From positions 482,814,557-482,878,556 of the forward strand of contig CM046876.1 of the NCBI GenBank assembly GCA_025667525.1: DNA of 64,000 nucleotides. The letters run 5' to 3'. This DNA comes from Glebionis coronaria (Eukaryota; Streptophyta; Magnoliopsida; Asterales; Asteraceae). Shown piece by piece: positions 32,627 through 45,720 of the stretch. Made by a program: the position numbers and the translations under genes. The notes beneath the pieces were generated by a model, which did not search any database, was not told the DNA's origin, and saw nothing but the letters and a program-made list of their open reading frames with translations. Within the stretch, counting starts at the first letter, position 1; the number at the start of each line of letters is the position of its first letter.

Positions 32627-35600
32627 TGGTTGTAGTATTTTACTACTCTTTAGGAAAAGAGCGTAAATAGGGTAAGTATCGAGTGATGATTTAGGAAAAT
32701 CAACACTAATGACCCTTATGAATTCCAAGTTCGTTTCCCAAGGAGGTATATGTGTGTGACTAAGATGTACAAGATTTGAGATTAATATTTGGTTTAGAAA
32801 GGGATGAGAAAAGAAGATGACGGAGACGTAAAAATTAAAATAAGTACTACTAGAAAGTTAAAACGTAGAACCTTAAAAACCACAAAAATAAAAATTAATT
32901 CTAAAAATTACCAAAAATTCACCAAAAATCAAAGTAAATAAACTAAGAGTTTACCAATGATAAAAACTTTTTCAAACCTTTTAAATAATTAAATATTTAA
33001 TTTTTAAATGCTAATTAAAGCCCTAAAAATCAAATAAATTATCAAAAAGCCCAAATAAAGATTTTTCAATTGGTAAACCTCTAAAATGACCTAAAAAGAT
33101 TAAAAACTATTTTTAGAAATTTTTAAACTAATAAAAACTATTTAAAATGATTTAAAAACTATTAAAACTTAAAATAATTATAAAAATTAATCTAAAAGAG
33201 ATAAAATTATTCTAAAAGTTGCTAAATTCTTATTTTAATGTATTAAACCTAAGAAAAATGGAAAAAGTTGGAAAATGTGAAATTTTAAAAATAATAATAA
33301 AATAATAATAAAATAATATTAAAAATCCAAAAATTATAAAAAATTCTAAAAACTTGCAAACTAGTTTATTTTAACCTAAATAATCAGAAAATCAAAGTGA
33401 AATTACCAAAATACCCCTATTGGGCCCTCAAATGGGCCAAAACCAAAAACAGTCAACACAAATGGGCTTTTGGGCCCAAAAAGTCAAACTTGGCCCAATT
33501 GACTTGGAAAAGCCCTATCTGACTCAAAATTCAATTCTAAGAACAAAACTCTAAAGGCCTAAAAGCTGAAAATGAGCTTATCACAGCTTATTGAACACTC
33601 AGCTTATTCTTATTGGGCTTTTCAGCCCATTAAGCCATAAGCTAATGCCATAAGCTCTAATTTGACACACAACCTTATTTTGGGATGCTTATGAGATCTG
33701 TAAAAAGAAATTTTGAAAAAGCTCACTCAATAAGCCAGAAATAAGCAAAGTAAAAATTCACTAAAAGACAAAATAGTCGTTTTAGAGATTTAGGGCACCT
33801 CAGGACTTGATTCAACTTGCAAAAGATCACAAATGGACTCAATAAGCCAAATCAATCAACAAAAATCCAATAAGCACAACCAATAAGCCAGAATAAGCAC
33901 AAATGAACATATGAAAAAGTCAATGGAGTTGGTTTTCTAGTCAATCCCTAAAGTCAACCCACCAAATGCTCCAGTATGAACAAATGGGTCAAAATATGAG
34001 CACCTATCACAAAAACAAAGTTGTTGCTGGTTGGAATAAGCTATTATAGCTTATTGATAAGCTGAACCCAATTTTACACTATCAGTGGCAACTAGCAGGG
34101 GAAAGGAGTTCCCACTGCTTTGACTATTTGACCAAGCTTATTTGAGAGTTCTGGTTTGATTCAATTGGAAACAAAGGCACCCTTGTGATCAGTGAATCAC
34201 AAGGAGTCAATAGCAACAAGAAAATCACAATTTGGTTCACAAAATAAGCCACAATAAGCCAAACAGTCACCAGATATGCACCAGATATGGAAATAAGCAG
34301 TTAAGCACTTAATAAGCAGATTTAGATTGAATAAGCCAACCAAACTTAACAGGATGCATACAAAAGCTATGTAAACTAAGAACAAACACAAAGCAACAAG
34401 AATCAAACACTAAATCAAAGTAAATAACAAGATCAAAGCATAAAATGTTTCTGATGAACAATGAACAATATGCAGACAAGTTTTGCTGATCTACTTGACA
34501 CTTGATCCAATTTCAAGCCTCAAATCCTACTTCCCAGGTGTGAATAACTAAGGTTTAGCACTTGTTAGCCCTAGCCTAAGCTTAGATCTAGGTGTCCTCA
34601 AAATCCTAGCCAATTTTACCAAGTATTTAAGATTTTATAGCCAAATTATGAATCTATGTGTTCAAACCCACAAAACCTGAAAACAGATGAACAATAGCAC
34701 TCAAATAACAGATACCAACTCTTGCTAACAACAAACCACAACTTAACAAGCCACAAATCCAATTTATGCAGTAATCCCAAACACCCTTTTAAAACTTGTT
34801 TTCATAATTTTTCAAAGGCTTATGCAGATTTAACCCACAAATCAGATCAATAACACCTCAATAACATCAAACCAAGCCAAATAAACAATAATCAACCACA
34901 ATATCACAGATTCAAGCATAAACATGCAATAATCACCAAATTCAAAGAAATAAAAGAGAAAATGAAAAGGGAGAAGGATGCAAACCTCCAAGACCTACAT
35001 CCAGGCCCTGGATTGTTTGAGCTTAGGTACTAGCAGAACAAGTACCAGCTTCCAAGCTGCTAAGAAGAACAAACCACAAGGTGAGATCAAAATAATACCA
35101 ACTTTCTGATTTTTGATGCACAAGCTTTATCACTTAAAACCTTGCCTCAAAAACCTTCAAACAAGATTATGGAACTCAGATTTTAGCTTATCAAACACCA
35201 AACTTTTATAAATAACAGATTAGAATTCAAAATTTAAGAAATTCAAACTTTATTTCATAAAAAGGAATTACAAAGATTTAAAAGCTAAAATCTGGAACAA
35301 AGCTCTCTCACAGGTTGAGGAGTATTTATATAGGCAAATGCCAAGGCTAGCACTATTCACAAACCCTAGAAGTGAAATTCCCTAAATGCCCTAAATCCTT
35401 CTAGACGAATCCTTGGTGTGAGCTGTTCAAATACATCTTGGACGTTCATTTCAGTTTTGATATGAAGCAAAGAGTCTAGGCTGTTGATTTGGCCACGTCA
35501 TTTTACTTGAAGGCCAAGTTGTGTTTTCATTGGTTGAGAATGTTGAGTGTGGGGTCCAGGGAGTAGTGGGAGTGAGGGTTTTGTGTGTGGGATTTGTTTC

Positions 35601-36390
35601 TGCACATGCGAATCAAGTGTGGGTAAGGTTAATTTAGATTTACCCTTTGTTTAAGTTGGTGTAAATTCTGGGTTGGTAAAAGTGAATAGTAACATGTTTT
35701 GATCCGAAATTAGGGGAATGGGAGTTGTTTGGCGCAATATTCAGGTTTGAATGTTTAAGTTGCACACCTTTGGTCCTTTTTCTTCCTTTCTTTTGTCATT
35801 TGTGAATAAAAGTCTGTCAGCGCCCATTTCCTTTGTAACAACTTTCACAACTTGGCAATTTTGGCACAAAACTTTCTAAGAAAGTATTTCAAGGGTTATT
35901 TTTGACACTCTTGCATATTTCAAGGGCTGATTTTGGACAATGTTGATCTTCAAAGGTCTTCAATGTATCTTTGGCTTGATGAGGGACCATAATTGACAAT
36001 TTGAAATTGTTGAGGGACCAATCTTGCCATTTCTTCAAAGTTGAAGGACCTTTTGTGTGATTTTTACAAACTTAAGGGACCAAACTTGTAATTATTAATA
36101 TACAAGGGTTTTAAGTGTCATTTCTTCAATAAATGAGGATCAATCTTGTTTGTCTTCAAGTCTTCAAGGGTATTTGTTGAATATTCCATGATTAGGGCCC
36201 GGTTCTTTGTACGGCTTCGTTTCTCGTGTCCGTTTTTCCTTGTATCTTGTGATATTTTGTCTTTTTCACGACATCCATACCTAAAATACACAAGTAAACA
36301 AACACAAGCATATATATGGTATTTTATGACATTTTATGCATTTAAAGCCCGAAAAGAACGATGAGATCATGTATAAATGCCATCTCATCA
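32627..36390 (-). repeat. Younger Athila 3' LTR (3764 bp)
   Basis: Begins TGGTTGTAG and ends CTCATCA. The purine tract TATGGGGGAG (element sense) abuts its right edge. The minus-strand TATA box is near 35333-35342. Around 33410-33510 there are clustered TGGGCC/GGCCCA boxes, and 33590-34330 is rich in AATAAGCC. It matches 58392-62156 closely and 45721-48264 somewhat less. No protein-coding frame. Confidence 0.93.
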
Positions 36391-38553
36391 CTCCCCCATA
36401 CTAAGCCATTGCCGTGCCCTCACGCAATGCTAGAATAAAGTATCTAAGCATCACCAAAGTTCAATCTTATTAACCTTTAGTGAAGAGTTAAAAGACTTGC
36501 AACATACTACGAAGATGTGTAAAGACATAATGTATGATTTTCATCACGAAAGTGACTTTTAGGGTCAAAGAATAGAAACAAGTAAATGCCCCTTAGAGTA
36601 AAATTCGTCATCCTTGATTGTCATACATTCCATGCTAAGTGCAAAAACGAGATCATTGTTGGTACAAGTCACAATGCTAACACTACTCATACCTCCAAAT
36701 TGTGTAATACTTTTTCTCCCCGCAATCCTAGTTATTATAAAAGGAAATGGGTTACTAGCATTTTTTATCTATTTGTCATGGATCACAAGTGATTCATATT
36801 GACTTATTTGAGTAGTTATTAGTCCGAAAGCAAAGTAGCACGATTTGATCAATAGTTAGCCGAAGGACAAAATCTTTTAAAACGGCTTCTCGTGTATCTC
36901 CTTAAGTTCATATCTTGGCATAACTCGTTTCACGATTTGAGACCTTTCTTGGACCGATATTTGGCATGTACTTCATACTTCAAATCTTGGGAAGACGTTC
37001 TCGAAATTATGGTCTTCTCTTCATATATTTGGAATTTCTTCACTTGACGTTTTTGAGAGATTCTTCATATTAGGACCACGACTTCATCATTTTTCTTCAA
37101 TCTTTACTTTGGATTTTGATATACAACGATCCGCCTCCTTTTCGGACTTGGATATATTTATCCTCATACCTTGTTAGGGTCTTTTTGGATAGACTTTCTC
37201 CATGATCTTTAGGGGAGTAATTGCTTTTCGTCGTGTGTCTCGATCCTTCATATTGATTTAGAAATAATGTTACTTCACATCATCTTGGATCTTTAGCAAA
37301 AATAGAGCTCCTCATGCCTTGTTAGGGCCTTTTTGGATGATCGCCAATCTTCGCGTCCCGCTTCAATAAGTTATGCCTTGGCTATGAACTCTATTCAACC
37401 CCGAGCAACTTTTAAACGATCTTGCGCTAGAGGCTAAGTAACCTTTCAAATCGTACGACCTTACTTATTGCAATTATGATTTATTCCTAATGCATTGATC
37501 TTATGGGAAGAAAAAGCCACAATTAAAAACATATGAGTTTTTGAAAGAACACTTTCATGTTCTACGTTTAGCATGATCACTTGTCTAACTCTATCATTTC
37601 TCGTTCTTCACTATATAAAGACCTCTAATTAAAGAGACTCGTGAATACTTAGCCATGCAAGTCACAATTAAGCCAAATTTGGATTAGCTTTCATTAAGAC
37701 TATATCAAATCAAAGCTTTGGGTTTTCAAGCCACCTATAGGATCTTGCACTTTCTTGGACTTTTTCAAGTTTAGAGAATGCGTTTTATAGTTCCCTTGAT
37801 AAGTGACTTTCTAGGATCAATTATAGGAACTTGCGAAAAGTTCTTGTTCTTAACCGGTATGAGTTAAGACTTTCGCGTTTTAAAGCTCCCTATATAAAAG
37901 TCTAGCAAAACTTGAATTGAGCGGGTTAAGGAATGTAAATGGCTCCAAATGCCCATCAAGTCAAAAATTAACTCTTATTCTACCCAACGGAAAATATACA
38001 TTCGTGTCTTAAAAACACTTATGAAAACTAAGAAAAATTTTAAAATTTTGCCATTTTTAGCCTTATTAGCAAAACAAAACATTGAAAGTTGGAAAACGTG
38101 AGGGCGTAGCAAAGCAAGTACCTATTCACCCCCCATACTAAAAGTAAACATTGTCCTCAATGTTTCGAGTCTAAAGGTGGAGCACCCCCATACTAGAGAC
38201 GAAGAGTCGAATGCTTAGGATCTAGCATGGAAAGGGTGATCAACAATATATCTAAAGCCGTTTATTAAGTATGCTAAAAGATAATTGTTAGAACAATAAA
38301 GGATATGTCATGGATTCGTGAAAAACTTCTTCAAGCGAATGATGGAGGCTCACGTAAACGAACACGAGAGTCTTCATCGTAGATAATGATGATCTAGATA
38401 ACACAATCACAAACAACCACAAGACTACGAGTTGTAAGGGTACAAGTCCCCTTATTAGTGAATAATAAGCATAAAGGATAAGCATGGGATCTCCCCCACG
38501 AGGTACCTCGTTTTTGATTACCGAGTCATGAGCTCGACTCGATCCCTTCAATG
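36391..38553 (-). other. Younger Athila region between integrase and 3' LTR
   Basis: About 2.2 kb without a supportable gene; no env-like frame survives. It contains the true polypurine tract (36391-36403), a hairpin-capable segment (36407-36429), internal C-rich tracts that are PPT-like in element sense (38128-38138, 38183-38192) and a perfect AAACATTG/CAATGTTT hairpin at 38146-38165. A short hydrophobic frame at 38288-38551 is not convincing as a gene. Confidence 0.7.
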
Positions 38554-41500
38554 CTAATTATCATTGGGGAAGGTGACTTGGTCGAGGGCAACCTTTGAAG
38601 GAATTTCCCCACCAAAGTAGTGCTTAAGCCTATGGCCATTCACCTTGAAATTAGGACCATCATCTTGAGCTAGCTCAATGGTCCCATAAGGAAACACTTG
38701 TGTAATGGTGAACGGACCCGACCAACGAGATTTCAATTTCCCGGAAAATATCTTAAGACGAGAGTTAAAAACAATGTTTTAAAAACCGGTTCGAACCGGC
38801 CGGTTCAACCGGTTGAACCGGGAACCGGAGGATTGACCGGTCCGTTGTGAGCTGGTTTTTCACTAAAACTCGGACCGGATTAAACCGCCGGGTTTTGAGT
38901 GACCCGGTCGAACCGCCGGACCGGAAACCGGCCGGTTTTAACATATCAAAAGAAAAAAAATTAGAATGATTAACATCAGGATGATTGTAATCGGATAAGA
39001 TAGAGGTGTAGTTGATCCATAAGTTGATTTGGATCTGGTTTTGTGAAAGATGATGAGCAGTTAATGAAAATGAAGGTTTATGTGTCTATGGTATTATGAG
39101 GATATAAGAAAATGAGACTCCATCTGCAAAAAAGAAATGATGTTGATGGATGAAATAAAGAGATGATGGGTTGAATTAATTTTTGTTTGGGAGTTTTTTT
39201 TTGTTAAACTAAAAAATTAAACAATCTGTGTTTTGGTAATAATGACTGATGGGTCATGGGTTGAGTAAAGCAAGTTTCAAAAAGCAAGTTTCAAGGTGAT
39301 ATAAATGCTACTTTGACATTGGCAAAAAGAAACAAATACCACTAAATTAGTTTTTTTCTTTGCTAAAAAATTTTAACGTCGACTATATGCACAATAAAAA
39401 TGTAAGTAATTTTTTTCTTCATAAACCGGTTTAACCCGGCGGTTCAACCGGTTGAACCGGTAATCCGGTAAACCGGTGACTCGACCGGGTCAACTAAAAA
39501 CCCGGGTTTTAAAACATTGGTTAAAAAGCAACACTTGATCACCAACGTTAAAAACCCGGTTTTTAATCTTTGAATCATGAAACTTTTTAGTCTTTTATTT
39601 AAAAATTAATGAATTTTCATAAGCATTATCTCTTAATTCATCCAATTCATTCAATTGTATTTTCCGGTGATCTCCCGCGGTCTTTAAGTCAAAGTTTGCA
39701 TGCTTAAGGGCCCAATATGCCTTGTGCTCCAACTCAATGGGCAAATGACAATTCTTCCCATAGACTAACTTATAAGGAGTGCAACCGATAGGTGTCTTAT
39801 AAGCGGTCCTAAAGGCCCATAAAGCGTCATCAAGTTTGTCGGACCATGAAGCACGGTTTTCTCCAATTGACCTCTCTAAAATCCTCTTCAAAGCTCGGTT
39901 CTAAACCTCGACTTGCCCACTCGTTTGCGGGTGATAAGCCGTAGAAAGACGATGAGTAACTCCATATTTCTTTAGAACCTTTTCGAATTGGTCATTACAA
40001 AAATGGGTTCCACGATCACTTATAATAGCACGAGGGGTTCCGAACCGAGAGAATAGTTGCTTCAAAAACTTCACTACCACACGAGCATCATTAGTAGGCA
40101 AAGCCTTAGCTTCCACCCACTTAGAAAGGTAGTCCACCGCGACGAGGATATATTTGTTGCCATGAGACGATGGGAACGGCCCCATAAAGTCTATTCCCCA
40201 TATGTCGAAAATCTCACACACTTGAATTATGTTTTGCGGCATTTCATCACGTTGAGACAATTTTCCTTGACGTTGGCACGAATCACACGACTTCACAAGT
40301 GCGTGTGCATCACGATAGATAGAAGGCCAAAAGAAACCGGCATCGAACACTTTCTTAGCCGTGAGATTAGCACTGTGGTGACCACCCGTGGGTCCCTCGT
40401 GACAAGCTCTAAGGATATTAGAAGCTTCGGCACCAAAAACACAACGTCGAACGAGTTGATCCGCACAAACTCGAAAGAGATAAGGGTCGTCACAAAAATA
40501 GAACTTGACGTCACGAAAGAATTTTCGTTTTTGTTGTGTCGTCATACCCTTGATTATGAAATTGCACGCATGGTAATTTGCAATGTCGGCAAACCATGGG
40601 GTGGTGTCTTTAGAATTCACTACACCGAGAGTCTCGAGAGGAAATGTTTCGGTGATTTCCTTGTTCTCGAAAACATCTTTGTGAGGATCTTCTAGACGAG
40701 AGAGATGATCGGCCGCTAGATTCTCGGCTCCTTTTTTGTCAAGCACGGTGACATCAAATTCTTGGAGGAGGAGCATCCAACGAAGCAATCTCGGCTTAGC
40801 ATCTTGCTTAGCTAAGAGATACTTGATAGCCGAATGGTCGGTATACACGATGCTTTTAGTCAAGACGAGATAAGGTCGGAATTTCTCAAAAGCATAAACC
40901 ACGGCAAGGAATTCCTTTTCCGTTGTGGTGTACTTTAATTGAGCCTCGGTCATCGTCTTACTAGCATAATGGATAGGACGAAAATGCTTGTCATAACGTT
41001 GCCCTAAGACGGCCCCTATAGCATAATCACTTGCATCGCACATGATTTCAAAGGGTAATTCCCAATTAGGAGCAACAAGAATGGGAGCTTCGGTAAGTTT
41101 CCTTTTGAGAGTTTCGAAAGCCTTAACACAATCCTCATTGAAGTTAAAAGGAGCATCCTTCTCGAGAAGGTGTGTCATAGGTCGAGAGATTTTCGAAAAG
41201 TCCTTGATGAAACGACGATAGAAGCCCGCGTGGCCTAGGAAACTCCTAACTCCCTTAACGGTTTTGGGATGAGGTAACTTGGCGATGACGTCTACCTTAG
41301 CTTTATCGACCTCAATCCCCGCCTTTGACACCTTATGTCCTAAGACGATTCCTTGTTTACACATAAAATGACATTTTTTCCCAATTAAGCACAAGATTGG
41401 TTTCTTCACAACGTTTTAACATTTGCTCGAGATTAGATAAACATGACGTGAACGAATTACCAAACACCGAGAAGTCATCCATAAACACTTCCATCGACTT

Positions 41501-43834
41501 CTCGATCATATCGTGAAAAATCGCCATCATACACCGTTGAAACTTACCGGGTGCATTACAAAGTCCGAAAGGCATCCTACGATAAGCGAACGTTCCATAA
41601 GGACACGTAAAAGTAGTCTTCTCTTGATCACGAGGGTCGATAGGGATTTGAAAGTAACTGGAAAAACCATCTAAAAAGCAATAGAATTCATTTCCCGCAA
41701 GTCGCTCCAACATTTGATCCATGAAGGGCAAAGGAAAGTGGTCTTTACGAGTGGCGTCATTTAACTTTCGGTAGTCAATACACACCCTCCAACCGGTCAC
41801 AACACGAGTGGGAATTAACTCGTTGTTTTCATTAGGCACAACGGTCATTCCTCCCTTTTTAGGGACACAATGGATTGGGCTCACCCATGGGCTATCGGAT
41901 ATAGGATAAATCATTCCCGCGTCAAGGAGTTTAAGGACCTCCTTTTTAATGACATCGTAAATTTTGGGATTCACCCTTCTTTGACTTTGAATTGCGGGTT
42001 TGTAGTCCTCCTCCATTAAAATCTTGTGAGTACAAAATTTTGGGTCAATACCCTTAATGTCGGATATTTTCCACGCAATTGCCCCTTTATGAGCCTTAAG
42101 AACTTTCAAGAGCTCGGTTTTTTCATTATTGGCAAGACCTTTTGCAATAATAACCGGCAACTTGTCATCACCTTCCAAGAATGCGTATTCAAGGTGAAAA
42201 GGAAGATCTTTCAATTCAAGGATAGGTGGTTCCTCGATTGAAGATTTTGGTTCAACACTCATAACTTCCATCGGCGAAAGAAATGGTGAAATAGAAGTAT
42301 CATCACTAATCAACACCTCGTCTTCATTGTCGATTTCATTTGAAGTGAGATCGCCTCCTTGAAATGGAGTGAGATTTGGTGTGGAATTATCAAGAATCGG
42401 ATCCAAAATAGTGGGATTGCCACTTGACGAGCTATCGGAAAAACCTAACACTTCTTGTGAAAACTCATCGCAAACCACATCAACGATGTCAATGTGATTG
42501 ATGGTAGCGATTGCATAAACATGAGAAGGTTTCGAGTTTTGAGTAGCGTTTATAACAAGTTCCTCTTCGTTGAATCTCAAAGTGATAGTTCTCGCATGAA
42601 CATCGATAAGCGATCTCGAAGTGTCTAAAAATGAACGACCTAAAATTAGAGGAACTTGAGGATCCGCGGGGATGTCAACTACTATAAAATCAACGGGATA
42701 GTAGAACTTCCCCACTTTCACGAAAACATCTTCGGCAACTCCACATGCCATAATCGTAGAATGATCGGCCATCTCGATAGACATGTTCGAAGGAATAAGA
42801 GCCGGAAGCGAAAGCGATTTCCAAATGGAAAATGGCATCAAATTAATGCTCGCACCAAGATCGGCCAAGGCGAGGCATTCTTTCATATCTTGTATGTCAC
42901 AAGGAATGAGAAACTTTCCGGGATCACCAACTTTTTCCGGTATGCGGTTAAGATAAATCGAAGAACAATTAGCAAGCTTTGAAAGCTTTTCCTTATCGCT
43001 CATCATACTTTTAAAAGTGGAAGCGAAACTAGGCATATATAACAACACGTCGGCTAAACTCACATCGAAATGCACTTGTTGAAACATTTTTATAAAAAGC
43101 TCGATTTGTTGTTTGTTACATTCTTGCAATTTCTCTTTGTTTCGTCTCGAAGGGTAGGGTAAAGGTGGTGTGGGTTGGTCATTAGGCAACGGCCTTGGAA
43201 ACTCGGGTTCCACAATTGGTATTGGTTCAACCGTAGGTGTGGTATGAGCGGTACTTCGTGGGATTGTAATGTGCTCCTTTTCCACCATCCCCTCGGGTTC
43301 TTTCTCGATTTCCTTCTCCGTAGAAGTACTTGGACGAGAGATTGGTTCCTTGAAAGTTTTACCACTTCGTGTAGTAATAACCTTCATTTCTCCCTTCGGG
43401 TTTGCAATGGTATCACTAGGAAGACCACCCGAGGAAGAGGGTTTACACATGATTGCTTCAAACATTTTAGCCATTCGGTCTTCAAATTTTGATTGCCTAG
43501 CATCCGCTTTTAATAACTCTTGCTTAATCTCATGTTGTCCTAATTCCATCTTTTGTTGATTTTGTTGAAGACGTTGGACATTTCCTTCCATTTTGTTTGC
43601 ATGAGTTTTAAGTTCATTAGCAAGTTCATTTTTTAGCTCGTTTTTCAACTCGGATCTTAAGCTAATCATCTCACGTTGCATGTTATCAAATTTAGCATCA
43701 TTTGCTTTAGCATAATCCAAAAATTCTCCTTGCAAATTTTTAGTGTGAGCGTTTTGAAAACCTTGTGTAGTGTTTTGAAAATCACGGTTTTGGTTTTGAT
43801 TAGAAATTTGTCCATTCCCATTTTGATAATTCCC
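38554..43834 (-). pseudogene. pol: Younger Athila pol (PR-RT-RH-INT), broken and interrupted by a DNA transposon
   Basis: In element sense: linker, protease with ADLGASINLMP (the DLG form usual in Athila), RT with CIDYRKLN, FLDGFSSYFQ and FMDDFSVFG, a frameshift near 41380 in a run of A (T on +), RNase H with [10 protein letters not shown] and TDHSAIKYL, integrase zinc region (HEGPTGGHH...CDSCQ), core with VDYLSKW, SDRGTHF and SGQVEV, and a tail with SRWSGPF. Stops: TAG at 39901-39903 just after the catalytic Glu and TAA at 39595-39597. The tail is split by an insertion at 38772-39519; removing the insertion and one target copy brings DQVLLFN next to SRLKIFSGK. Not functional. Confidence 0.93.
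38772..39519. mobile_element. Non-autonomous hAT-type element (748 bp)
   Basis: Terminal inverted repeats CAATGTTTTAAAA at both ends; flanked by a perfect 8-bp duplication GTTAAAAA (38764-38771 and 39520-39527). Eight-base target duplications and CARTG ends are typical of the hAT superfamily. Both subterminal regions are packed with CCGGTT/AACCGG, including the 18-bp palindrome GGTTCAACCGGTTGAACC at 38802-38819 and 39441-39458. The AT-rich middle has no transposase frame. Confidence 0.92.
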
Positions 43835-44983
43835 TTAGTTATAATTGCGTGAATTGCCTTGGTAATTACCTTGGTTGTTGTTTCGATAATTGTTAACATT
43901 TTGGTTTGGTGGAGCTTGATTTTGGCGGGAACCTTGACCGTTTTGGTTGTAAGTTCCCGTTGCTACATAAGCACTCGAAGTGTTACCATACGCGGTAATG
44001 CACTCGGAAAGATCATGAGCTCCACCACAAGACAAACAACTCTTAGCAACCGCTTTAACCGAAGCGGAATTTGAAGCTTCTTGAGCTTTCCAATGGGACA
44101 TTAGATCAGCAAATCTATCAAAAAACCGATTTTCCTCATTAGCTTCATCATGTAAGGCATTAATGCTACGAGACGATTGTGACGATGATGACGAACCCAA
44201 ATTGGCAACACTCGGTGTGTTACGAGGGTTATAAACCTTAGATCTATTCTCGATGATTTGTAAAGCCTCATTTGTCGTCTTGCACAAAAAATTACCACCC
44301 GCGGCGGCATTCAAATAATCTCGTTCATGATCATTAAGCCCATTATAAAAAGTATCAACTTGATGTAATTCCGTAAAATCATGGTGTGGACATTCATGTA
44401 ACATTTCTTTAAATCGTTCCCATGCCATTGAAAAACTTTCATTATTTCTTTGCACAAATCGTGAAATCTCATTTTTCAAATGTGTTGTTTTAGATGGTGG
44501 AAAAAACTTGTTCATAAACTTAGAAACGAGATCGGCCCATGTCAAAATCGAATTTGGCGGTTCTTTCTCAAGCCAAATTTTTGCGGGTCCATCTAACGAG
44601 TATGGAAACAACATCATCTTAATGGCGTCATGTGGAACATCCTTAAACTTGCTAGTGGCGGTGAGACGGTTAAAATTCCTAATGTGGTAATGCGGGTTGT
44701 CTTTCTCGTGACCTCTAAACTTATTTGCTTGCAACATCGAAATTAAACCCGTCTTAATCTCGAAATTCTCCGCAAGGATGGCGGGAATCACAATAGCCTC
44801 TCCAAAACCCTCGGTGGGTGCTTGTAGAAACTCCATCATAGTACGATTAGCCATGACGACTTCTTGTTCTACAATAGGTTCAACAATTGGAGGTTCTTCT
44901 ACAATCAACGTCTCTTGATTGGCTTGCTTTTGAAGACGTTTACGAGCTCGTTTTGCTTGATTACGAGTGATCATAAACTTCAC
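43835..44983 (-). pseudogene. gag: Younger Athila gag, cut by one in-frame stop
   Basis: 382 residues from 44983, basic N-terminus (MITRNQAKRARKR), then the Athila capsid region with LISMLQANKFRG, the FPYSLDGPAKIWL block and FMNKFFPPSKT (about residues 80-180). A zinc knuckle CLSCGGAHDLSEC lies near residue 325. A TAA at 43835-43837 stops it within an Asn/Gln/Gly-rich linker; the same frame continues into 43735 and protease, so a single Gln-to-stop change could explain it. The upstream leader to the primer site is about 720 bp. An earlier Met (MKF) and the MIT start three codons later are equally possible. Confidence 0.9.
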
Positions 44984-45700
44984 GAAGAATGGGAGGTGAG
45001 CAAAGAAGATTCTTTTTGGGTGTTTTGTGGATTTTCAATTTTTTTGTGTTTTTGATAATATTTAATTTTTTGGATTTTGGTGTATCTTCGTAGACAACAA
45101 TCTACAAAATCTCTCCTCGAATCAAACTCTTGATTAAAGAAGCCTCAAAGGAACGAAAACGATCACGTGGAGTGAACGCCTTCGAATGACTTTAGAACTT
45201 TGGTGAAAACCAAATTGTTCAAGAGGTTTTAATCACAAAGAAACCAAGCAAATATATTATACGTAATAATACTTTGGGCGGCAAAACCCTCGATTAGCCT
45301 TCAATCTCAAAATACTCACAAGCAAGCGGGGAAACGAGGCGGCGCGAAGCACTTAAGAGCCTTTTTCCTTAGGGTATATTTTATAATACCCGCCTTATAC
45401 CCACCTTATAGTTTGTATTTTCAAAATCGAGCTTCACGAAAGTATTTATCTATTTTTGCCTTTTTCTTTTTGTTTGAGATTCGAATACAATAATTGAGTG
45501 ATGAAATCCCAATTAAGGTTGTGTTTTCACACTTTTGGAGATATTGTGAATTTATTGTGATACTTAATACAATATAGTAATAATATTTGTACAAGAAAAA
45601 CCAAGTAAACCGATAATACGTATTAGTAGAGTTCTACTAATACAAATAGTATTTATGGTTAATATTAAAAACAACAATGCAAATTAATCACGACACACCT
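44984..45700 (-). other. Younger Athila leader between primer site and gag
   Basis: About 0.7 kb without a gene, as expected for the untranslated packaging region of the element. No other structure recognised. Confidence 0.6.
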
Positions 45701-45717
45701 CCCCGGCAGCGGCGCCA
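45701..45717 (-). other. Primer binding site, Asp tRNA type
   Basis: On the minus strand it reads TGGCGCCGCTGCCGGGG, close to the complement of plant Asp tRNA used by many Athila and Tat elements. Three bases separate it from the LTR edge at 45721. Confidence 0.9.
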
Positions 45718-45720
45718 AAA

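Noticed and set aside
34197..34406. Hydrophobic minus-strand frame, repeated at 47259 and 59963
   Set aside because: It recurs only because it lies in the Athila LTR; no membrane-protein family or translation context is visible.
38288..38551. Hydrophobic 87-residue frame as an env-like gene of the younger Athila
   Set aside because: Too short, no signal peptide or glycoprotein features, and it overlaps the conserved post-integrase segment.
40057..40695. 212-residue + strand frame opposite Athila RNase H/integrase
   Set aside because: Mirror of a clear pol frame; no features of its own.
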